A stretch of DNA of 25,669 bases from Pseudomonadota bacterium (GTDB taxonomy: Bacteria > Pseudomonadota > Gammaproteobacteria > Burkholderiales > Burkholderiaceae_F): the NCBI GenBank assembly GCA_021823635.1, contig JAKANT010000001.1, positions 1 to 25,669 of the forward strand. Reading direction: 5' to 3'. Shown piece after piece: positions 14,071 through 21,800 of this stretch; the stretch's first letter is position 1, and each line of letters starts with the position of its first letter. Both the position numbers and the translations under genes were made by a program. Below the pieces are notes generated by a model. It made no database searches, was not told where the DNA came from, and was given only the letters and a program-made list of their open reading frames with translations.

Positions 14071-16251
14071 TCACTTGGGCGCGTACACGACGTTGGCGCG
14101 CTGCGCCGGATCGATTTCGATCTCTTTCACCCGGCCGCGCTCGTCGAACGCGACGAAGTACGGCACGCGCGAGCTGTACCACAGCTTCCAGCGCGCATCG
14201 GCCACACTCGGCGTCTCATGGCGCGGCGGAAAGCCGACCGCCATCACCACCTGCTCCTTGCTCATGCCGGGCAGCAGCTTGCCGGCGGCGATCGCATCCT
14301 GCACCAGCGGCGGGAAGGAGGCGATGCGAAACCGCAGATCGCGATCGACGGTCAGCTTGCGCGCGTACTGCGCCAGCGTTTCCTGCCGGCGACCGTAGTC
14401 CAGTCCGATGCGGATTCGCCTGCCGCCGATCTCGGTGATGATGCGCCAGCGGCCGTAGTCGACGATCTTGATCGGCGTCCCGGCGGGAATGCGTTCCTGC
14501 GACGCGTAGTTCAGGTCGCTGACCCAATCGCCGGAGAAGTGCAGGTTGCAGCAGGTGAAGCCGGCGAACCGCGGCTCTTTTTCGTCGGCTTTCACCGTGC
14601 CGGGAACTTGCAGCGCGACGATGCCGGCGTCGGTCACTTCGAGCGGCGGCGGGCCCTCGGGCGCGCGCAGCGGCGGCGGGGTAGCCGGTGCAGGCGCGGG
14701 CTGCGCCGGCGCAGCCTTCATCTCCGGCGCAGGTTTTGCCGCTTCGGCGAATTGCGGCAGCGGCTTTTTCTCCGCCTCGGGCGGCCGCGGCGGCGCTTTC
14801 GCTTTCTCGACGGCCGGCGCGCGGTCGCCTTTCTTCGCTTCCGGTGCCGGGGCGACTTTCGCGAGCGGCTCCGCCGGCTTCACCGGCGGCGCGGTGGCTT
14901 TCGGCGGTGCCGGCGATGGGGCGACCGCGACTTCGACGACCGGCGCCGGCGCGGGCGCCGGCGCGGTGGGCAACGGCGCCGGTGCAGTCGCTGCCGGCGG
15001 AGACGGCGCAGCCGGGGGGGCCGGCGCGCGGTTGAACCACCACGCCAGTGCGAACACGATCGCCGCACCGAACGCCGCGAACGACCCGGCCCACGCCAGC
15101 GCGCCGAGGCGCGCCCGCCTTGTCTGCGGCACGGCGGCCGCCGCGGCCGGCTCGGTGCGCGCCCCCCTTTCCGTCGACGCGGAACCGAGCGGCACGGTCG
15201 GTGCGCTGCTGCGCGCGATCGGCGCGCCGGTCAAGACGCGCGTGCGCTCGTCTTCTTCCCGCGGCTCGAATGTCGAGTGCAGCGCCGCCGGCGCGGGCGA
15301 AAGCGCCGCTTGCACGAGCCGCGTGCGCTCGTCGTCGCCCGGCGCGCTGCCGAAAAGCAGTTCGCGCAACTGCGCGATCGACTGCGGGCGCTCGGCCGGC
15401 TTCACCGCGAGCGCGGCGTCCAGCGCCGCCAGCAGTCGCGCCGAGTAGCGTCCGGCGGCGGCGTTGCGCAGCGGCACCATCTCGTCGTTGACCATGCGGC
15501 TGACGGCGGCCGGCGGCGCCTTGCCGAGCAGCGCGAAATAGCCGACCGCGCCCAGCGCATACACGTCGGTCCACGGGCCCTGTTTGAGCGCCGCGCTCTC
15601 GGCGTATTGCTCGATCGGCGCGAACCCCGGCTTCAGGATCACCGTCAGCGCGTGCGTGAGGTCGCCGATCACGCGCCGCGCGGCGCCGAAGTCGAGCAGC
15701 AGCGGTGCAGAGTCGTTCAGCACCAGCACGTTGTCCGGCGCCACGTCGCGGTGCAGGCAGTTCTCCCGGTGCAGCGCCTCCAGCGCATCCATCATCGCGC
15801 CCAGAAAGCGCAGCAGCCAGTCTTCGGGCAGCGGCATGCGGTCGCGCAACCACTGCTTGAACGTGGGCGCGGAGTAAAACGGCATCACCATGTAGGCGGT
15901 GCCCTTCTCCTCCCAGAACTGATAGACCTTGACCAGCGCCGGGTGCTCGAAGCGCGCCAGCAGCCGCGCTTCGTTGACGAAGCTGCGCAGGCCGGCGACG
16001 AACGCTTCCTGCTGGCTCGCCGAGGAGCGGGGGTGCACGGAGAAATCCGTGTCGCGCGTGGCGAGCGCCGCCGGCATGTATTCCTTGATCGCGACGCGGC
16101 GCTCCAGCTTGGTGTCGATCGCCTCGTATACGACGCCGAAGCCGCCTTCGCCGAGCACGCGCCGGATCGCGAACTCGCGCAGCCGGTAGCCGGCCGGCAG
16201 CCCGCCGTGGCGGGTGGCCGAGAGCGTCGAGTCGTCGCCGGGTGCGGTCAT
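14071..16251 (-). CDS. Transmembrane Ser/Thr protein kinase with BamE-like C-terminal domain
   Basis: 726 residues. Kinase domain about 20-300: glycine loop LGEGGFGVVYEA (33-44), Lys56 in VAIKEY, Glu94, catalytic HRDVAPDN (167-174), DFG (187-189) and APIEQY (211-216) in the activation segment. A linker holds two DERTR repeats (Thr310, Thr337). One membrane helix lies at about 384-406, then some 150 residues rich in Pro, Ala and Lys. The C-terminal domain (562-726) begins GFTCCNLHF and ends with a SmpA/OmlA (BamE)-like stretch, LLPGMSKEQVVMAVGFPP...KLWYSS. Topology predicts a cytoplasmic kinase and a periplasmic sensor. The start MTAPGDD is chosen because a glycine-rich kinase start follows directly and a plausible promoter lies upstream; the open frame continues 170 codons further, but into the divergent gene. 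No phosphatase gene is nearby. Confidence 0.88.
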   Translation of the reverse strand: MTAPGDDSTLSATRHGGLPAGYRLREFAIRRVLGEGGFGVVYEAIDTKLERRVAIKEYMPAALATRDTDFSVHPRSSASQQEAFVAGLRSFVNEARLLARFEHPALVKVYQFWEEKGTAYMVMPFYSAPTFKQWLRDRMPLPEDWLLRFLGAMMDALEALHRENCLHRDVAPDNVLVLNDSAPLLLDFGAARRVIGDLTHALTVILKPGFAPIEQYAESAALKQGPWTDVYALGAVGYFALLGKAPPAAVSRMVNDEMVPLRNAAAGRYSARLLAALDAALAVKPAERPQSIAQLRELLFGSAPGDDERTRLVQAALSPAPAALHSTFEPREEDERTRVLTGAPIARSSAPTVPLGSASTERGARTEPAAAAAVPQTRRARLGALAWAGSFAAFGAAIVFALAWWFNRAPAPPAAPSPPAATAPAPLPTAPAPAPAPVVEVAVAPSPAPPKATAPPVKPAEPLAKVAPAPEAKKGDRAPAVEKAKAPPRPPEAEKKPLPQFAEAAKPAPEMKAAPAQPAPAPATPPPLRAPEGPPPLEVTDAGIVALQVPGTVKADEKEPRFAGFTCCNLHFSGDWVSDLNYASQERIPAGTPIKIVDYGRWRIITEIGGRRIRIGLDYGRRQETLAQYARKLTVDRDLRFRIASFPPLVQDAIAAGKLLPGMSKEQVVMAVGFPPRHETPSVADARWKLWYSSRVPYFVAFDERGRVKEIEIDPAQRANVVYAPK

Positions 16252-16314
16252 CGAGGATCGGAGCACGACGCTGTCAGACGGCCGGGGGCGGCCGTTCGGC
16301 GGCGCCAAGCCGCA

Positions 16315-16343
16315 AACATAGTCGCAACCGGTGGCACTGAAAA
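16315..16343 (-). promoter_or_regulatory. Predicted promoter of the kinase gene
   Basis: On the minus strand: TTTTCA (16338-16343), 17-bp spacer, TATGTT (16315-16320), each matching four of six consensus bases. The expected start is near 16308, giving a leader of about 57 bases. The divergent 160-bp region also has three CCGCAAA motifs (16310, 16350 inverted, 16392). Confidence 0.4.
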
Positions 16344-16411
16344 GCGACATTTGCGGTCCGCGCGCGGCGGCAGTCAGGCAAACTGCGGCCCCCGCAAATG
16401 ACCCGCCCGCC

Positions 16412-17416
16412 ATGAGCCTGCCCGCTTTCCTGCGCGACCGCCTGCGCCTGCCCGTCGTCGGCGCGCCGCTGTTCATCATCTCCAACCCCGATCTCGTGCT
16501 GGCGCAGTGCAAGGCGGGCATCGTCGGCTCGTTTCCGGCCCTGAACGCCCGCCCGCCGGAGCTGCTCGACGAATGGCTGGCGCGCATCGTCGAAGAACTG
16601 GCCGCGCACGACCGCGCCCACCCGCAGCGGCCGGCGGCGCCGTTCGCGGTCAACCAGATCGTGCACAAGAGCAACGACCGGCTCGAACGCGACTTGGCGC
16701 TGTGCGTGAAATACAAAGTGCCGATCGTGATCACCTCGCTCGGCGCGCGCCCCGAGGTCAACCAGGCGGTGCACGCCTACGGCGGCATCGTGCTGCACGA
16801 CGTGATCAACGATACGTTCGCGCACAAGGCGATCGAGAAAGGAGCCGACGGACTGATCGCGGTCGCGGCCGGCGCCGGCGGCCACGCCGGACGGCAAAGC
16901 CCGTTCGCGCTGGTGCAGGAGATTCGCCGCTGGTTCGACGGGCCGTTGCTGCTGTCCGGCGCGATCGCCACCGGCCGCGCGGTGCTCGCCGCGCAGGCGA
17001 TGGGAGCCGATCTCGCCTACATCGGCACCACCTTCATCGCGACCCACGAAGCGAACGCCGCGCCGGCGTACAAGGAGGCGATCGTCGCCGGCCGCGCCGA
17101 CGACATCGTGTACACGAGCCTTTTCACCGGCATCCACGGCAACTACCTGAAGGCGTCGATCCGCGCCGCCGGATTGGATCCGGACAACCTGCCCGAAAGC
17201 GATCCAGCGCAGACGAACTTCGGCAGCGGACGCACGAAGGCGTGGCGCGACATCTGGGGCAGCGGCCAGGGCATCGGCGTCGTCGACCGCGTGGTCGGTG
17301 CCGCCGACGTGGTCGAGCGCTTGGCGCGCGAATACGCCGCCGCCTGCGACGATCTGCGCGCGCGCATCGCCTGCTACGAGCCGCGCGCGCGCGCCGGCGT
17401 TGTGCCGCTGTCGTAG
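16412..17416 (+). CDS. Nitronate monooxygenase-family FMN protein
   Basis: 334 residues. A TIM-barrel of the 2-nitropropane dioxygenase family: LPVVGAPLFIISNPDLVLAQCKAGIVGSFPALNA at the N-terminus, ADGLIAVAAGAGGHAG (145-160) with His158 at the position of the family's catalytic His, then LLSGAIATGRAVLAAQAMGADLAYIGTTFIAT, the phosphate-binding end of the FMN site. The family oxidises alkyl nitronates with oxygen; many members of this subgroup have unproven substrates. The ATG is chosen at MSLPAFLRD, where similarity to the family begins; the frame is open 27 codons further upstream but without family features. Its stop lies 8 bases before the next gene, so the two are probably co-transcribed. 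Confidence 0.88.
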   Translation: MSLPAFLRDRLRLPVVGAPLFIISNPDLVLAQCKAGIVGSFPALNARPPELLDEWLARIVEELAAHDRAHPQRPAAPFAVNQIVHKSNDRLERDLALCVKYKVPIVITSLGARPEVNQAVHAYGGIVLHDVINDTFAHKAIEKGADGLIAVAAGAGGHAGRQSPFALVQEIRRWFDGPLLLSGAIATGRAVLAAQAMGADLAYIGTTFIATHEANAAPAYKEAIVAGRADDIVYTSLFTGIHGNYLKASIRAAGLDPDNLPESDPAQTNFGSGRTKAWRDIWGSGQGIGVVDRVVGAADVVERLAREYAAACDDLRARIACYEPRARAGVVPLS

Positions 17417-17424
17417 CCGCGCGC

Positions 17425-18666
17425 ATGCGGGCGATCGTCGTCGGCGGCGGCGTGGCGGGGCTCGTCACCGCGCACGATCTGGCCGCGGAAGGCATCGCGG
17501 TCACCGTGCTGGAGCGCGAAGAGGCGGTGGCGCGCGGCGCCAGCGGCGGCAACGGCGCGCAGCTTTCGTATTCGTACGTCGCGCCGCTCGCCGAGCCCTC
17601 CGTGCTCGGCAAATTGCCCACGCTGCTCGCCGACCCGGCGTCGCCGTTGAAGTTTCGCCTGCAGCTCGACCCGCGGCAGTGGCGCTGGGGGCTCGCCTTC
17701 CTCGCCGCCTGCAACCTCGACACCGCGCGCGCCACCACCGCGGCGCTGCTGCGGCTGTCGTTCCTGTCGCGCGCGCGGATGCCGCAGTTGGTCGCCGGCA
17801 TCGACTGCGACTACGCGGTCAACGGCAAGCTGGTCGTGTATCCGGACGCCGCGAGCCTGGCGCAGGCGAAAGCGCAGATGGAGTTTCAGGCCACGCTCGG
17901 CTGCGCGCAGCGGCTGCTGTCGCGCGACGAATGCATCGAACGCGAGCCGGCGCTGGCGGGTTACGCGCAGCATTTCGTCGGCGGCGTCTGGACCGCGAGC
18001 GAAGCGGCGGCCGACTGCGGGTTGTTCTGCGAACGGCTCGCGCAGCGCCTGAGCGCGCGCGGCGTCGCGCTGCGTTTCGGCGCCGAGGTCGCGCGCCTGG
18101 AGGTGCGCGCGGGGCGGCCGCATGTATACGTGGGCCGCGAGGCGCTGGCCGCCGATGCCGTGGTGCTCGCCAACGGCAGCGCCGCGCCGAAGCTCGCACG
18201 CAGCGTCGGCCTCGATCTGCCGATCTATCCGCTGAAGGGTTACTCGATCACCGTGCCGGCCGACGGCCAGCGGCTGCCCGCCTGTTCGATCACCGACACG
18301 CGACGCAAGGTCGTGTTCGCGCCGCTCGGCCGCGGCAAGCGCCGCCGCGTGCGCGTGGCGGGCTTCGTCGAAATGGCCGGGCACGATCGCTCGATTCCGC
18401 CGGCGCGCATCGCCGCGCTGGCGGCAGCGACGCGCGAGGTGATCGGGCTGGAGCCGCGCGGCGAGCTCGCCCCGTGGTGCGGCTTCCGCCCCGCCACCCC
18501 GACCGGGCTGCCGCTGCTCGGCGCGACGAGAGTGCCGGGCGTGTTCCTGAACGTCGGCCAGGGCGCGCTCGGCTTCACGCTCGCCGCCGGCAGCGCGCGC
18601 GTGGCGGTCGATGCGATCGTCGGCCGGGAACCGCCGATCGATGCGCGGCCGTTTGGGTTGCGCTGA
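17425..18666 (+). CDS. dadA: D-amino-acid dehydrogenase-like FAD oxidoreductase (DadA family)
   Basis: 413 residues, the length of DadA. An N-terminal Rossmann FAD motif RAIVVGGGVAGLVTAHDLAAEGIAVTVLE (2-30) is followed by GASGGNGAQLSYSYVAPLAEP, the DadA version of the loop after the dinucleotide fold. Later blocks are YPLKGYSITVP, GFVEMAGHD and the C-terminal FAD segment CGFRPATPTGLPLLGATRVPGVFLNVGQGALGFTLAAGSAR. It should deaminate D-amino acids at the inner face of the membrane, feeding electrons to the respiratory chain; sarcosine or other secondary amines cannot be excluded. It starts 8 bases after the nitronate monooxygenase stop. No alanine racemase gene is next to it, unlike classic dad operons. 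Confidence 0.85.
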   Translation: MRAIVVGGGVAGLVTAHDLAAEGIAVTVLEREEAVARGASGGNGAQLSYSYVAPLAEPSVLGKLPTLLADPASPLKFRLQLDPRQWRWGLAFLAACNLDTARATTAALLRLSFLSRARMPQLVAGIDCDYAVNGKLVVYPDAASLAQAKAQMEFQATLGCAQRLLSRDECIEREPALAGYAQHFVGGVWTASEAAADCGLFCERLAQRLSARGVALRFGAEVARLEVRAGRPHVYVGREALAADAVVLANGSAAPKLARSVGLDLPIYPLKGYSITVPADGQRLPACSITDTRRKVVFAPLGRGKRRRVRVAGFVEMAGHDRSIPPARIAALAAATREVIGLEPRGELAPWCGFRPATPTGLPLLGATRVPGVFLNVGQGALGFTLAAGSARVAVDAIVGREPPIDARPFGLR

Positions 18667-18760
18667 GCGGCGGCGCGGCGGCGAAGGCGGACGCCATTCC
18701 ACCGCCGGCGACAAGCGGTCGAGAGCATCCTCCAGTACCTCTCCCCGGAGCGAGGTCGAT

Positions 18761-18807
18761 AGGAGGCTCCTCCTCCCTTTGGGAGATAGGAGGGAGCCCG
18801 AGACCTC
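18761..18807. terminator. Imperfect hairpin between convergent genes
   Basis: GGAGG/CCTCC outer arms and GGCTCC...GGAGCC inner arms, with a short bulge, enclose CTCCC-TTT-GGGAG. It lies between the dadA stop (18666) and the stop of the giant RTX gene (18808), where a two-way terminator is expected. No long T-run is present. The rest of the 141-base gap shows nothing recognisable. Confidence 0.4.
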
Positions 18808-21800
18808 CTAGGCGGCGAGCGCGTAGTGCCCGGCGCGCGGCAGACGGTGCGGGCGATCTGCCGCCAGCACCGCCGCACTCCAGTCGCCGCGCGCCAACGG
18901 GCGCAAAGCGCCCTCGTCCTCTCCGCCGAGCACGGGTGCCATGCCTTCGTCGCGCTGAGCACGGAGGTAGGCTTCGATGCGCCGCCAGGTTTCGCGGATG
19001 CGTGCATCGCTTGCCGCCGGCGCCAGATCCGTCGCCGCGAACGGCATTTGTCCGTACTCCCGCGCGATGACCCGCAGCTCGCCCGCGTCGGCGCGCAGCG
19101 AAGACTCTGAGCCGGAGCCGCGGTCCAGCTTGGTGAGCGCCGCCTCGACCATCGCTGCCGTCACCGGCCGCACGGTCGGCCGGCGTGGAATCGTCACGCG
19201 CGCGAAGGCATCGTCCATTGCCGCATCCTCCGCCATACCGCCGGTCGAGCGATGCGGTGCACCCGCGACGGGCGGCCGCGACCCCTCGGGCACGCAAACC
19301 GCGATCGACGTCTGCAGGCCCGGCTCCTCTGCGCCGAGCACTCTCGCTTCGAGCGGCACCTTGACCCCGGTGTCGCCGGCGCCCACGACTTCGGCCACCC
19401 AACGCGCGGGCGGGCGCAGCAGCCGCACGCGCTCGCTCGTGGACACCGGTTCGGACGCCGACTGCGCGGCGATTGTTGCAGCGTCGGCGGCGAGCGTCGC
19501 GGCGGCATTCAATGGCTCGATCGGCGTCGGCGGCTGTTCGGGCGGCGGCATCAGGTAGCGCCGCTCGATCGCCCAGTCGCCCAGCGCCGGATTGGCGGCG
19601 TAGGCGCGATCGAATCCCTGGACGATGCGCGCGAAGTCATAGACCGGCGCCGTCGCCGTGCCCGGCGCGGACGCCGCAGCGAAGGGATTGCCGTCCACGA
19701 TCAAGGATACGAACGTGCGGTTGTCCGGGTGCGCATACCAGCCCGCCAAGCGCACCGAATCGGACGTGCCGGCGATCTTCACCAGCAGATCGTCACCTTC
19801 GCGCGCCAGCCGGATCTCGCCAATGCTTGCCGCGCCGATCAGCAGCGTGTCGTTGCGCTCGCCCGCGCCGCCGCCGGCGGCGTTGGCCGCCAGCACCGTG
19901 TCGGCGCCCTCGCCGCGGTTCAGGATCACCGCGTCGGCTCCGCCACCCAAGGCGAGCACGTCGTCGCCCGCGTTGCCCTGAAGCACGTCGTCTCCGGCGC
20001 CGGCCTCGATGCGATCGTTGCCGGCCAAAGCGTCGATGCGATCCGCGCCGTCGCTACCGAGCAAGCGGTCGTCGCCGTCGCTGGGCTGCGCGTTGCCGGC
20101 GGATTCGACACTGACCGAACCGTCGGCCGCCACCGACCAGACGGTGCCGTCGGCGAACTCGATGCGGCCGAGCGGCTGATACATCTCCCCAAAGCCGAAA
20201 GACCCAAACGACGACGGTCCGAACCAGGCCAGGAACCGCACGCTGTCGGTGCCATTGCGATGCTCGACCAGCAGATCGTTTCCGTCACGCTGCACGGTGA
20301 CATCGGCAGAGGAGATACCGGCGGCGAAGCGCAACGTGTCCAGCGACTTCAACGGTATGTCGCGCCAGGGGTAACCGGATTCGACGCGCGCTCGGATCTC
20401 CGGCGGCAGGTCGCCGAGCGCGTAGTCCCGAAACCCGGCACCGACGATTTCCAACCAATCCGGGTAGGTCTCCGGCGGCAGCCTGCGGGGAACGTGCACG
20501 ACCGTGTCGCGCCCGTCGCCGAGACGGAACTCGTAGACGTCGGCGTCCCATGTGCCGTGAATGAGATCGTTGCCGCGGCCGCCGCGGTAGGTGTTGCCGG
20601 CGCCGTAGAACTCGTCGGGCCCCGATTGGCTCGAACCCCACCGGTCGTGCAGGTCGCCGAGCACATTGTTGCCGTCGCCGCCTTCGAGCAAGTCCGCCCC
20701 CTTGCCGCCGTACAGCACGTCGTTGCCGGCTGCGCCTTCGAGCACGTCGTCGCCGCTGCCGCCGACTAGAAAGTCGTCGCCCGGCGTGCCGACCAGCCGA
20801 TCATCGCCGTCGCCGCCGTAGCCGCGTGTAACGCCGACCAGTTCGTTGTCGGCATCGATCGTCTCGCGATCGAACGGCGGCGCCAGCGCGAACAACTCGT
20901 CTCGCGACAGCCGCGTGCCGTCGGCGAATTCCACGTATTCGATGCCCCAGGCGCGCGGCATCTGCCGCGTCGGAAACACGATGTCCACCGCCTCCGTATC
21001 GCTCCAGCGCACGGTGAGCACCGGAACCGCAACCTCATAGGCGGCGACAAGCGCGGAGGTGATGGGGTCGATGCGCTCCCAGCGCCACATACCGTCCTGA
21101 CGCAGTGCCGTGTCCTGAACGGCCGTGCGCAGGGTGCGTGTGCTCCATGAAAGCCGTAGATCCGCCGGGCGGACGCCGCCGGGCAGAACGAGAACGTCGT
21201 CCTCCCCCGGCGCGGCGTCGAGCAGGGCGCGAATCTGCTCCACCGTTGCATGGGGCCAGCCCTCGACCGGACCGAGCAAGCCGTAATCGCGCCAGTCCTC
21301 GTCGACGATCAAGTCCCGTCCGTCGCCCGCGAAACGCAGGTAACGATCCGCCCCTCTGCCGCCACGCAACGTGTCGTCGCCGGCACCGCCGGCGATCCAG
21401 TCGTCGCCCGGGGTACCCTCGATGCGGTCGTTGCCCGCGTTGCCGAAGAGCAGCGCACCGCTAAACGGCCACGTCGATGAAAGCCTGCCATCGATAACAT
21501 CATCCCCCGCACCCGCGTCGACGATGGCGGTGCGGTGGACCTCGATGACATTGCCCGCCGCACCGGCCGTCAGCACGCCGACGGCGGTGTTCGAGTTCAC
21601 GGCGTACTCCTCGCGGCCGACGCGCACCGTGCGCGGCACGTACGAGACAGACGTGGTGTAGCCGATCGTGATCGCCTGCTGGCGCCCTCCTTCGGTCGGA
21701 TCCGGCGCACTGCGCGGCCCCGGCGATGCCGGCAACCTGATCGTGACCGGCACGGTGGTCTGCACGGCGACGTAGGTCGTGGTCGTGATGACGTTGCTGA

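Noticed and set aside
14218..16401. Long plus-strand open frame opposite the kinase gene
   Set aside because: Arg-rich, no domain; the kinase motifs on the minus strand are unambiguous.
16252..16761. 170-codon N-terminal extension of the kinase frame
   Set aside because: It overlaps the divergent monooxygenase gene and has no kinase or signal features; the start at 16251 fits better.
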